58,650 bases of DNA from Pseudomonadota bacterium. GTDB lineage: Bacteria; Myxococcota_A; Polyangia; Haliangiales; Haliangiaceae. The position numbers and the translations under genes are program-made. The notes beneath the pieces are model-generated. The model did not search any database. It was given only the letters and a program-made list of their open reading frames with translations, and was not told the DNA's origin. The stretch is taken from contig JAEYYV010000323.1 in the NCBI GenBank assembly GCA_023428295.1, positions 1-58,650 of the forward strand. Direction: 5' to 3'. Shown in pieces: positions 40,279 to 52,473 of this stretch. Every line of letters starts with the position of its first letter. Within the stretch, counting starts at the first letter, position 1.

Positions 40279-42456
40279 CTACGGAAACGCCACCGTCGTC
40301 GCCGGTGCGTGGACCTCGGTGACGGTTCCGACTCCGATCTCGCCGTACCGGTTCTCTCCCCAACACCACACCGTCCGTCCGACGTCGATCACGATCACAC
40401 ACGCGTGCGTCGCACCGACGGCGAAGAGGCTCTGGGTCGCGGCGGAATCCGGGAGACCCTCGACCTGCGTGGGCTCGGAGAAGTAGCCAAACGCTCCCGC
40501 GCCGACCTGCCCGTACCTGTTCGTGCCCCAACACGATGCGCCCGCGCATCCCGTCGATCCCCCCATCGTGAACAATGCGGTGCGGCTCGACAGCGCGGGC
40601 GACGATTGGAAGTACCCGGCGTTGGGGATGCCGAGCAAATCGTCTGCGTTGAGCCCCCAGCAGAGGATGTTCCCGTCACGGCGTGCGCACGACGTGTGAC
40701 CACCGATGGAGATGTTCGCCGCGTCGAGGCCGCTGATCGCGACGGCGCTGGGCCGTGTCGTCTCCGTCCCATCGCCGAGCTGGCCATAGTGGTTGTTGCC
40801 CCAGCACGAGACCTGCGCACCGATGCGAACGCACGTGTGCGCGTCGCCCGCGCCGAGCTCGGCAACACCGAGCGCGACGACGACCGGGGACGTGCGATGG
40901 GTCGTGGATTGATCGCCGAGCTGGCCGTCGGGGTTGCCGCCCCAGCAGCGAACGTTCGTGTCCGCGCCGAGCGCGCAGGTGTGGAAGAGGCCACCGGCGA
41001 TGCGCGTGGTTGCGGGCAGCGGCACGCGCGCGGGCGTCGTGCGGTGCTGGTCGGTGCCATCGCCGAGCTGACCTGCGTAGTTGCCTCCCCAGCAATAGAC
41101 CTCGTCGTTCTGGAGAAGCGCGCACGCGTGTGCAGCGCCGGCGACGAGCTGCGTGACCCGCGCCGGCCACGTGAACGGAATCGCCTGCGGCGTCGGGATC
41201 GCGACGCTCGGATCGGCGCCGAGTTGCCCGTCGCTGTTCGCGCCCCAGCACCACACGGCTTGTCCGGTACTCGCACACGTGAAGTTCAGGCCCGCTGTGA
41301 TCGAGGTGAGCAACGACAAGCCGGGGACGTTCTGCGCGCTCAGTACGGGGCTACGCCCATCGCCGAGGAGACCGCGCGGGCCAGAGCCCCAGCACGTGAT
41401 GCGTCCATCCGCGCGCATCGCGCAGGTCGAGGAGACACCTGTCGCGATCGCGATCGCGTCGTCGAGGTCGTCGACCTCGGTCGGCAACGCACGCGCATCG
41501 AGAGTGCCGTCGCCGAGCACGCCATACGGATTCTGCCCCCAGCACATCACCGCGCCTGTCTCGCGCACCGCGCACGTATGCGTCGTAGCGCTCGCGAGGC
41601 TGACGTAGTCATCGAGCGTGGAGAACACGACGGTCACCGAGTCCTCGGAGCGTCCGTCTCCGAGCTGCCCACCGGTTCCTTCCCCGCGACAACCGACGCG
41701 CCCGGCCATCACCGCGCAGACATGATCCCCACCGACCGCGACCGCGGTAGCGCCGGTGAAGCCCGCGACCGCGACGGGCGCCACGACGTCCGTCGCCGTG
41801 CCATCGATCATCTTTCGGTTGTTGTCGCCCCAGCACCACACGCTGCCATCGCGCCGCACCGCGCACGCCGAATCTTCGTCGAGGGAGATGCGCGTCACGT
41901 CGGTGAGGCCGGGCACCTCCGCCGGCGCGAATCCGTCGAGCGATTCACTCGCGAAGCCGCGCCCGAGCTGACCGTGGAGGTTGATGCCCCAGCACCAGAC
42001 CGCGCCGGACTCGAGCACCGCGCACGAGTTGTCGGGGGCGACGCTGACCTCGATCGCGCGCTCGGGGAGCGGCACGACCGCGGGCGTCGCGGGTGATCCG
42101 CCCGGAACGTTGCCGAGGCGACCGCGCTCGTCGCCGCCCCAGCACCACACCGCGCCGTCGACGCTGACGATGCACGCGTGATAGTGCGCGGCGTCGAGCT
42201 GCGCCGCCTTCGGGATCCCCGGCACGCGACGCGGCACGAGGGCCGGAGACACGCTGCCGCCGTCGCCATCCTGACCGTATTCGCGCTCGCCCCAGCAGTA
42301 CACGTCCCCACTGCGGATCGCACATGCGAACTGATCTCCGACGGCAAACGACGCACGCGCCTGAGCGCTGACATCCGGCGTGACAGCTCCGTCGAAGCCG
42401 ATCCGTCCACACGCAGCGAGGGCTACGAGAACACCGATACGCCAGACTGCGCGCAT
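40279..42456 (-). CDS. RCC1-repeat lipoprotein, 14 repeats
   Basis: 725 residues, ATG at 42456. Lipoprotein signal ending VALAACGRIGFDG. The rest is 14 RCC1-like repeats of about 47 residues, each with a Cys-Ala strand and a C-[WRS]-G-x(5-6)-G-x-[LIV]-G strand (VYCWGEREYGQ, VWCWGGDERGRLG, VSCWGNNHYGQLG and so on; one copy has CRG). Fourteen repeats make two seven-bladed propellers. Bacterial RCC1 proteins are usually surface-binding scaffolds; the eukaryotic Ran-exchange role does not apply. Eight bases after the kinase gene; last of a three-gene minus-strand operon. Confidence 0.9.
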   Translation of the reverse strand: MRAVWRIGVLVALAACGRIGFDGAVTPDVSAQARASFAVGDQFACAIRSGDVYCWGEREYGQDGDGGSVSPALVPRRVPGIPKAAQLDAAHYHACIVSVDGAVWCWGGDERGRLGNVPGGSPATPAVVPLPERAIEVSVAPDNSCAVLESGAVWCWGINLHGQLGRGFASESLDGFAPAEVPGLTDVTRISLDEDSACAVRRDGSVWCWGDNNRKMIDGTATDVVAPVAVAGFTGATAVAVGGDHVCAVMAGRVGCRGEGTGGQLGDGRSEDSVTVVFSTLDDYVSLASATTHTCAVRETGAVMCWGQNPYGVLGDGTLDARALPTEVDDLDDAIAIATGVSSTCAMRADGRITCWGSGPRGLLGDGRSPVLSAQNVPGLSLLTSITAGLNFTCASTGQAVWCWGANSDGQLGADPSVAIPTPQAIPFTWPARVTQLVAGAAHACALLQNDEVYCWGGNYAGQLGDGTDQHRTTPARVPLPATTRIAGGLFHTCALGADTNVRCWGGNPDGQLGDQSTTHRTSPVVVALGVAELGAGDAHTCVRIGAQVSCWGNNHYGQLGDGTETTRPSAVAISGLDAANISIGGHTSCARRDGNILCWGLNADDLLGIPNAGYFQSSPALSSRTALFTMGGSTGCAGASCWGTNRYGQVGAGAFGYFSEPTQVEGLPDSAATQSLFAVGATHACVIVIDVGRTVWCWGENRYGEIGVGTVTEVHAPATTVAFP

Positions 42457-42465
42457 CGACCCATT

Positions 42466-44388
42466 CTACACACTCGTGACGGGGTTTGCGCCGGTCATCG
42501 TTCCCGATAGCTGCACACCCATCATTTGCATCTCGCTCTGCGCCCACCGCGCGATGTCCTTGTCGCTCGCGGTCAAGCCGTTCTTCTTCATGATTCCTTC
42601 GAGGAGCGCCTCGAAGTCCGCGCAGTTCGCGGGCCGCTTCTCGCGCTCGAACGCCATCGCCCCCAGGACGATCGCGTCCAGCTCGTAAGGCAGCTCCGGT
42701 CGCAAGCTCGACGGCGGCGGCAGGTGCGGCCAGTTCTCGACGCCGAGGTGTGCGAGCGCGGCGAGATCGAGGTTCACCGCGTGCCCCGTCAGCACCTCGA
42801 ACGCGACCGCGCCGGCCGAGTAGACGTCGGCGCGCACGTCGACCACCTCGCCGACGCGCTGCTCGGGCGCCATCATCGACGGCGTCCCCTTGGTCTCGCC
42901 TGCGACGGTGAGGTGACCTTGCGTCGCGGCCTTCGCGATGCCGAAGTCGACGACCTTCACACCGCCTTGCTTGGACACGAGGACGTTGGCCGCCTTCACG
43001 TCGCGGTGGATGATGCCCATCGGTCGACCGTCGCCGTCGACGGCCGTGTGCGCGGCGTTGAGACCGTCGAGCATCTTGCACAGGATCGCGAGGCCGACGT
43101 TCGCGGGGACCTGACGGCCGCCCTCGCGCGCGGACATGAGCAAACGCTCGAGGTCGACGCCTTCGACGTACTCCATCACGATGCAGTAGTCGTTGCCGAT
43201 CTTGCCGAGGTCCTGGATCGCGACGACGTTCGGGTGGCTGATCTTCGCGGCGAGGCGCGCTTCGTCGAGGAAGTGATCGACCGCGCGCTGGTTCCGCGCG
43301 AGGTGTTGGTGCATGAGCTTGAGCGCGACGACCTTCTCGAAGCCGGCCTCGCCCTTCGCGTGACACAGATACACGTCAGCCATTCCGCCCGAGCCGAGGC
43401 GACGGATGACCTGCCAGCGTCCGATCTGCGCGCCCGGGCCGATGTTCGCGGGATCGAGCGCGACGCCGCTGGCGAAGGCCGCAGGCACGGCCGTCTGTGC
43501 CGTCGGTGTTCCCACGGCGACGGGTCCCGAGAGCTGCGTGTTCGCGATGCCGACGTTGGTTGTCGTCGGGTTCTGCGCGACCATCGCGCGCGTCAGCCCC
43601 GTCTTGTCCTTGCCGGTCATGAGGCCGATCAGGATGAGCACGAGCCCGAGTCCCGCGACGCCAGCGCCACCACCGACGACGGCGAGCGGCATGCCCGCCT
43701 TGGCCGGAGGCTCCGCGGCGACGAGCTGCGCACCTGGCTGCGACGGAATCGGCTCGGGCCTCCACGTCGCGGCGTCGGCGGCAGGAGGATCTCCAAACGC
43801 GCGATCCTTGTCGCCGATGACGATGCGCCCCGACAGCCCCGCGGCGGCGAGCTTGTCGAGCGACGGACCGAGATCGAGCGGCTTGGTGACGGTGACGTAG
43901 CCGGTGACCGCCTTCGCGAGCTCTTCGTCGGACGGCGTGATCTCGGCGGTCTGCGTGACGAGGAGCTTGTCGCTGGCGAGCTCGGCGTAGCCACCCGCTT
44001 TGCCCGCGAACATCGAGCGCATTCCGCTCTCCGGAAGCGTGAGCAGCACGATCGGATCGCCGCCCGCTCTGGGCAGCTGACCGAGCTCGATCACCTCGCC
44101 ACCGTCGGTGTTGAACGCGATCTCTTTGCCGACTTGATCCTTCATCGTCGCGGCGTCGGTGCCGATCGCGGCGCGCACGGTGTTGATCTCGGCCAGCGTC
44201 TTCGCGCGCTGCTCGACGGAGGCGCGCGCAGCTTTGATATCGCCATCGAGGCTCGCGACGGCAGCGCCCATCGCCGACGTCATCTGCGGCGTCATGCCGC
44301 CGACCGCTTTGCGTGTGAGTCCGTAGCCGAGCGCCGCACCACCGGCGACGAGCAGCACGGCTCCCGCGATCAGCGGTCCTCTACCCAC
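42466..44388 (-). CDS. Ser/Thr protein kinase with N-terminal extracytoplasmic sensor
   Basis: 640 residues. GTG at 44388 chosen because GGAGG lies six bases upstream; it overlaps the preceding stop by eight bases. Membrane segment at about 4-23, an extracytoplasmic alpha-beta region (about 24-228, with DKDRAFGDPP), second segment at about 232-256, then the kinase domain (about 320-600) in the cytoplasm: LGSGGMADVYL, ALKLM Lys, IIHRDVKAANVLV, DFGIAKA and SMMAPEQ, all catalytic residues present. The sensor is N-terminal, inverse to the usual PknB type. A GAF/CHASE-like fold for the sensor is possible but not shown. Co-transcribed with a cupredoxin lipoprotein, which suggests an envelope or redox input. 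Confidence 0.93.
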   Translation of the reverse strand: MGRGPLIAGAVLLVAGGAALGYGLTRKAVGGMTPQMTSAMGAAVASLDGDIKAARASVEQRAKTLAEINTVRAAIGTDAATMKDQVGKEIAFNTDGGEVIELGQLPRAGGDPIVLLTLPESGMRSMFAGKAGGYAELASDKLLVTQTAEITPSDEELAKAVTGYVTVTKPLDLGPSLDKLAAAGLSGRIVIGDKDRAFGDPPAADAATWRPEPIPSQPGAQLVAAEPPAKAGMPLAVVGGGAGVAGLGLVLILIGLMTGKDKTGLTRAMVAQNPTTTNVGIANTQLSGPVAVGTPTAQTAVPAAFASGVALDPANIGPGAQIGRWQVIRRLGSGGMADVYLCHAKGEAGFEKVVALKLMHQHLARNQRAVDHFLDEARLAAKISHPNVVAIQDLGKIGNDYCIVMEYVEGVDLERLLMSAREGGRQVPANVGLAILCKMLDGLNAAHTAVDGDGRPMGIIHRDVKAANVLVSKQGGVKVVDFGIAKAATQGHLTVAGETKGTPSMMAPEQRVGEVVDVRADVYSAGAVAFEVLTGHAVNLDLAALAHLGVENWPHLPPPSSLRPELPYELDAIVLGAMAFEREKRPANCADFEALLEGIMKKNGLTASDKDIARWAQSEMQMMGVQLSGTMTGANPVTSV

Positions 44389-45439
44389 GCTTGCCTCCGA
44401 ACTTGTCCGGCGGAGGACCCGCGGGCGCATCGGCCGCGACGCCGACGTTCACCTCGTTCTTGCCGACCTTGATCGTGATGTCCTGCGTGATCGGCGCCTT
44501 GCTCTTCTCGCTCCACGCGCGGAGCTTGTACTTGCCCGGCGCGAGGCGCTTGAACGAGAACGCGCCTTTCTCGTCGGTGACGACATACGACGGCGCGGAC
44601 ACCACGGCGATGTAGGCGCTCATGTTCGCGTGCAGGTTACAGCCGAGCCGAATGATGCCTTCTTTGGTGAAGGTGTACTCGCGCGCTTCTCCCACCTTGT
44701 AGATGCCGAGGTCGAACGGCGACGCCGGCGACGAGGAGAAGACGTTGTGAAAGACCGTGTCGAAGTTCGGAAACGAGATCGTCGAGCCGACCGCGACCGC
44801 GGCGACCTTTGGCAAGAACTCGCGACCGCGCTGCTCGATCACGCCGCGCTTGGGCGTGCGTGGCTTCCACTTGCCACTCGCGGGCTCGAGGGTGACGAGA
44901 CCGAAGCCAGCGATCGGCTTGCCATCGATCTGGACGGTGCCGGTGAGCGTACCGATCGCGGGAGGCGGCGGAACCTTGTCCTTCTCGTCTTCCTCCTCGG
45001 AGTTGCCGACCGCTTTGGGCTGCGCGGGCGCGGTTTTCGGATCGAACTTCTGCGTCGGTGTCGTCACGCGCGGCGGCGCGCCTTCACGAAACGTGGGCGC
45101 GATCTGTGCGAGCGCTTCGGGGCCGACGAAGATCTCGGCCGTCGAGAACAGCTGTTCGGCGAGGTTCTTGTTTCCGTTGTCGAGCGCTTGTCCCGCCTTC
45201 AGCAGCTGGTCCGCGGCGTTGCGAAGGGCTTCGGCCTTTTCCTGAACCGGCGCGAGGTTCGCGGAGAGCTTCACGGTCGTAGGCGGCGGCGGCGGCGGCG
45301 TTGTCGCACCAGGGGAGTCGTACCCGCCTGATGGCGGAGGAAGGGCTTGCGTCTCCCCGCTCCCGCCGGGTGGATTCTTCTTCACCGAGGCAGAGCACGC
45401 GACGGCGGTCACAGCGAGGGCAGCGATCCCAAGGCGCAT
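44381..45439 (-). CDS. Cupredoxin-domain lipoprotein
   Basis: 352 residues, ATG at 45439. Lipoprotein signal MRLGIAALAVTAVACSAS, a Pro-rich linker, then a helical part (about 58-115). Residues about 163-310 carry a carboxypeptidase-regulatory-like strand set followed by a plastocyanin-like domain with a full type-1 copper set: His231 (TVFHNVFS), Cys267, His270 and Met273 (LGCNLHANM). A beta domain VTDEKGAFSFKRLAPGKYKL ends it. Predicted electron-transfer or copper-binding protein at the envelope. First gene of the operon with the sensor kinase and RCC1 lipoprotein. Confidence 0.88.
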   Translation of the reverse strand: MRLGIAALAVTAVACSASVKKNPPGGSGETQALPPPSGGYDSPGATTPPPPPPTTVKLSANLAPVQEKAEALRNAADQLLKAGQALDNGNKNLAEQLFSTAEIFVGPEALAQIAPTFREGAPPRVTTPTQKFDPKTAPAQPKAVGNSEEEDEKDKVPPPPAIGTLTGTVQIDGKPIAGFGLVTLEPASGKWKPRTPKRGVIEQRGREFLPKVAAVAVGSTISFPNFDTVFHNVFSSSPASPFDLGIYKVGEAREYTFTKEGIIRLGCNLHANMSAYIAVVSAPSYVVTDEKGAFSFKRLAPGKYKLRAWSEKSKAPITQDITIKVGKNEVNVGVAADAPAGPPPDKFGGKRG

Positions 45440-45536
45440 CGCGCAGGATTGTACGCGCCATTGCGTCGCATGGATCAATTCCAGGACATTTCGGCTCTTG
45501 CGACAAAGCCGTCCCAGGCCCAGGATGCGCGCAGTT

Positions 45537-46268
45537 ATGGTGTTCGGACTGTTCGGTAACAAAGAGAAGTCTCTCCAGAAGACGATCGAGCGCGCGACCA
45601 ACAAGCTCGCCCAACAGCCGGATCGCTGGGCTGCGCTCGAGAAGCTCAAAGAAGAGGGAACGGAAGCCGCGCTCGTCGGACTGTGCAAGCGCTGGTCGAT
45701 CACGAGCAACAAGGCAACCGAGGACGAACAAGAGAAGCACTGGGTCGTCGACACGCTGGTCTCCAACGGTGCCGCGTCGTTGCCGGCGGTGGTGAAGTAC
45801 ATGAAGAGCGCCGATGGCTGGTCGTTCCCGCTGCGCGTGATCGAGCGCATCGCGGATCACGACAAGGTGCTCGAGGTCGTCGACGAGCTGTTCAAGATGG
45901 AGCCACCCGGCTACGTCCGCATGCCCGAGCGCCGCATCGATCTGATCCGCTGGTTCTCCGAGTGGAAGGGCGCCACCGATGCCGACGTCGTGCCGCGCCT
46001 GTCGCCGTACGCGACGGACTTCGACGAGAACGTCCGCTTCGCGACGATCGAAGGAATGGCGACGCGCGACCCCGAGATGATCGTGCCTCCGCTCGTCGAG
46101 GCGCTCGTGCGCCCCGAGGAAGAGTCGGGGCGCATCAAGCGCACCATCGTCGAGGTGCTCGCGAAGGCCAAGGCGCCGCTCGGTGAGCGCGCGAGCACGG
46201 TAGCGTCGGCACTGGTCGGTAGCCTCTCGGACTACAAAGTCGAGAACGGCATCGTGAAGCAACGCTGA
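45537..46268 (+). CDS. HEAT-repeat protein
   Basis: 243 residues from the ATG at 45537, with AGGA eleven bases upstream; an ATG at 45525 is less well spaced. All-helical: repeats such as RWAALEKLKEEGTEAALVGLCK, DTLVSNGAASLPAVVKYMK, RVIERIADHDKVLEVVDELF and IEGMATRDPEMIVPPLVEAL fit HEAT-type helix pairs. No signal peptide, so it is cytoplasmic. Probably a protein-interaction scaffold. Divergent from the cupredoxin gene (97 bases between starts) and followed 21 bases later by an RCC1 lipoprotein. Confidence 0.85.
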   Translation: MVFGLFGNKEKSLQKTIERATNKLAQQPDRWAALEKLKEEGTEAALVGLCKRWSITSNKATEDEQEKHWVVDTLVSNGAASLPAVVKYMKSADGWSFPLRVIERIADHDKVLEVVDELFKMEPPGYVRMPERRIDLIRWFSEWKGATDADVVPRLSPYATDFDENVRFATIEGMATRDPEMIVPPLVEALVRPEEESGRIKRTIVEVLAKAKAPLGERASTVASALVGSLSDYKVENGIVKQR

Positions 46269-46289
46269 GCAGCGTGCGATAATTTTTTC

Positions 46290-48422
46290 GTGACGCGCGC
46301 GCTGATCCTCGCCGCGGTCGCCGGATGCGGATTCTCGGCGCCGCAAACACCCGCGCTCTGGACGAGCATTGTCGCGGGTGAGGGTCACACGTGCGCGATC
46401 GATAGCGAGAAGGCTGTCTGGTGTTGGGGCGACAACACGTTCGGTCAGCTCGGCGTTCGCTCCGACGAGCGTGAGCTGTTCTCTCCGACGCTGGTCGACG
46501 ACGCGAAGTGGGCGCAAATCTCGGCGGGCCGCTCCGCCACGTGCGGCGTGAAGGTCGATGGGACGCTCTTCTGCTGGGGCTCGAACGCATCGCACCAGCT
46601 CGGCGTCATCGGCATGGACGCGAGCGCCGTTCCGCTGCCCTTGCCCGGCAGCTGGACGCAGGTGTCGGTCGGCTACAACCACGCGTGCGCCCTCGACGAG
46701 ATGCAGCGCCTGCGCTGTTGGGGCGAGAACAGCTCCGGTCAGCTCGGCGACAACTCGCTCGCCGCGCAGACCACGCCGAAAGCGATCGGCAGCGATCGCT
46801 GGCTCTCCATCCACGCGGGCAATCAGTCGACGTGCGGCATTCGCAGCGACTCCACGCTCTGGTGCTGGGGCTACAACGGTGTCGGCACCGTCGGCGATGC
46901 CACCAACACCAACCGCAGCACGCCCACCGAGGTCGGCGGTCAGTGGACCAAGATCGCGCTGACGTCGTTGCATGCCTGCGGCATTCGCGCCGACGGCCAC
47001 CTTCGCTGCTGGGGGCTCAACGCGAGCGGACAGATCGGCGACGGCACCACCACGTCACGCAACACGCCGCGCGCGGTCGGCATCGATCACGACGATTGGG
47101 TCGACATCGCGGTCGGTGGCAAGCAGACATGCGGTCGTCGCGAGGACGGAACGATGTGGTGCTGGGGCGGTGACGCCGTCGGGCAGATCGGCGTCTCGGA
47201 GAGTCGCGCGCTCGTCAACGCGAGCCCCACCGCGATGAGCTTCGAGCTTCCCGCGGCGATCGGCCTCGGCTACTCGCACTCGTGCGCCATCGTCGGCAAG
47301 CTCGGCGAGATCAGCTGCTCGGGCTTGAACTCGTTCGGCCAGCTCGGCACGGGCGACGGCGCGAGCCGCGTCCGCCCGACGCACGTCGAGGGTGATTGGG
47401 ATCGCATCGTCGCCGCGGGCTCGTTCTCGACCTGCGCTCGCCGCGAGGACGGCTCTCTCTGGTGCTGGGGTGACAACGGCAGCGGTCAGCTCGGTGACGA
47501 CATCGCCGGTCCACGCCAGAAGCCCGCGCTGATCGCCGGCGGCGTCCGCGCCGCGATCACCGTCGGCAACCAACACGCCTGCGAGCTGCGCGGCACGCAG
47601 GTCTGGTGCTGGGGCACCAACGGCGAATCGCAGCTCGGCGACGCCGTCCCCGGCACGCGCGCACCCTCGCTCGTCAACAACATCACCGCCGTATCCCTGT
47701 CCGCGCGCTACCACACGTGCGCGGTCCCCGCGTCCGGCGGCGGTGTCTCGTGCTGGGGACGCAACTCCACCGGACAGCTCGGTCGAGGCGACATGAACCC
47801 GCGCAGCGACGTCGTGGCGCCCGTGTTCGGCCAGATCCAGTTCGCCCAGGTCTCCACCGGCCTCGGCTTCACGTGCGCCGTCCACGCGTCCACCGCGAAG
47901 CTCGGCTGCTGGGGCGACAACGGCAACGGTCAGCTCGGCGACGGTTCGACGACGCTGCGCCTCGCGCAGGTCGAGCAACCCACCACCGGCTGGAGCGCCG
48001 TCGCCGCCGGCTACTACCACACGTGCGGCATCCGCGCGGGCGAGATGTTCTGCTGGGGCCTCAACGCGAATGGCCAGCTCGGCAACGACTCGACGATCCA
48101 GTCCTCGACGCCCGTCCAAGCGGACAACGACGCTACGTGGCGACAAGTCGTCGCCGGCGCGACCCACACGTGTGGCCTCCAGCTCGACAACACGCTGTGG
48201 TGCTGGGGCGGCAACGGACGCGGTCAGCTCGGTACGGGAGACTATCGCGACGCGCAGGTGCCGCTGATGATCGGCGAGGATCGCGACTGGGAGTTCGTGG
48301 GCGCTGGCGAGTACCACACGTGCGCCACCAAGCTCGATGGTTCGCTGTGGTGCTGGGGCGCGAACGACGCGGGGCAGATCGGTGACGAGTCCGCGTGGCG
48401 CGCGGTGTGGACACCGCAGTAA
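46290..48422 (+). CDS. RCC1-repeat lipoprotein, 14 repeats (second copy)
   Basis: 710 residues, GTG at 46290. Signal MTRALILAAVAGCGFSAP with the lipobox Cys. Fourteen RCC1-like repeats, as in the gene at 40279, again with a Cys-Ala strand and a C-W-G strand (VWCWGDNTFGQLG, LRCWGENSSGQLG, VSCWGRNSTGQLG); one repeat has CSG. Two seven-bladed propellers would fit. Sequence is related but clearly diverged from the other copy. Located after a HEAT-repeat gene, outside the kinase-cupredoxin operon. Binding partner unknown. Confidence 0.9.
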   Translation: MTRALILAAVAGCGFSAPQTPALWTSIVAGEGHTCAIDSEKAVWCWGDNTFGQLGVRSDERELFSPTLVDDAKWAQISAGRSATCGVKVDGTLFCWGSNASHQLGVIGMDASAVPLPLPGSWTQVSVGYNHACALDEMQRLRCWGENSSGQLGDNSLAAQTTPKAIGSDRWLSIHAGNQSTCGIRSDSTLWCWGYNGVGTVGDATNTNRSTPTEVGGQWTKIALTSLHACGIRADGHLRCWGLNASGQIGDGTTTSRNTPRAVGIDHDDWVDIAVGGKQTCGRREDGTMWCWGGDAVGQIGVSESRALVNASPTAMSFELPAAIGLGYSHSCAIVGKLGEISCSGLNSFGQLGTGDGASRVRPTHVEGDWDRIVAAGSFSTCARREDGSLWCWGDNGSGQLGDDIAGPRQKPALIAGGVRAAITVGNQHACELRGTQVWCWGTNGESQLGDAVPGTRAPSLVNNITAVSLSARYHTCAVPASGGGVSCWGRNSTGQLGRGDMNPRSDVVAPVFGQIQFAQVSTGLGFTCAVHASTAKLGCWGDNGNGQLGDGSTTLRLAQVEQPTTGWSAVAAGYYHTCGIRAGEMFCWGLNANGQLGNDSTIQSSTPVQADNDATWRQVVAGATHTCGLQLDNTLWCWGGNGRGQLGTGDYRDAQVPLMIGEDRDWEFVGAGEYHTCATKLDGSLWCWGANDAGQIGDESAWRAVWTPQ

Positions 48423-48434
48423 GCCGCCCGGGCC

Positions 48435-48452
48435 GGCACGCCTTGGTGCCGA
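48435..48452 (+). terminator. Short hairpin after the RCC1 gene
   Basis: CGGCAC (48435-48440), loop, GTGCCG (48447-48452): a 6-bp stem between the RCC1 stop and carB. No T-run. Only a weak candidate. Confidence 0.25.
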
Positions 48453-48497
48453 ACGGTGGCGCCTTGCTAGCGAGAACGTGGTACAGGGTGCCTCCAG

Positions 48498-51761
<3,264 letters not shown>

Positions 51762-51770
51762 GCTCGACGC

Positions 51771-52457
51771 GTGAGGGTCGCTATCTGGGTGTGCTCGGCG
51801 CTCGTGCTCGGCGCGTGCAGTGACGGCGAGACGCCGGTGACCGAGGACAGCGTCGTGTGGAAGTGGACCTGGGCCGATCGCGAGTGCCCCGGGCAGATCG
51901 ATCACGTGTCGGTCGTCGTCGCGCGCGAGTACGTACTGGACAACGTGGTGCAGCAAGAGGACGTCGTGTCCAGTGATACGCCGTGCATCGGCTCGATGAT
52001 TCCGCTCGTCCTGCCTGACTTCTCGAGCGACTCGACGCGGTGGATCACGTACGCCGACTTCGTCACCACCGACGGCAAGGTCTACGCGCGCCGGACTCAC
52101 GCGTTCAACACGTTTCCCACCACGCCGGTCGCGAACGTGTTCGAGACCGAGGTCGCCGGGAACCACGGCTACGTCGAGCTGACCACCGTGTTCGTCGACG
52201 CGACCACCCAGGCTCCACTCGACACGTGCCCACACATGCTCATGAGCTCGACCTCCGGATCGATCTCCACCACGCGCACTCCGCACACGTGCGATCCGGT
52301 CATCCTCCCCGGTGTGCCGGACGGTGGGCATCGCGTGTACGTCGCCGCGTTCGACGGGCCCTCGACGAGCCCGACGCGGCGGTTTGGCTCGATCGATCAG
52401 GACGTCGCCATCGAAGCGGGCAACGTCACGCCGCTCATCGTGATGCTCCCCGAGTAG
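51771..52457 (+). CDS. Lipoprotein of unknown function
   Basis: 228 residues, GTG at 51771. Signal MRVAIWVCSALVLGACSDGE with lipobox LGAC. The mature region is beta-rich (VVWKWTWADRECPGQIDHVS, ITYADFVTTDGKVYARRTHAF), with two or three Cys pairs. No family recognised. The strand-rich pattern with regular alternation could be an Ig-like fold. Follows carB by 10 bases, so it may be read through from carB. Confidence 0.7.
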   Translation: MRVAIWVCSALVLGACSDGETPVTEDSVVWKWTWADRECPGQIDHVSVVVAREYVLDNVVQQEDVVSSDTPCIGSMIPLVLPDFSSDSTRWITYADFVTTDGKVYARRTHAFNTFPTTPVANVFETEVAGNHGYVELTTVFVDATTQAPLDTCPHMLMSSTSGSISTTRTPHTCDPVILPGVPDGGHRVYVAAFDGPSTSPTRRFGSIDQDVAIEAGNVTPLIVMLPE

Positions 52458-52473
52458 CACGGTCGTGCAAGTG

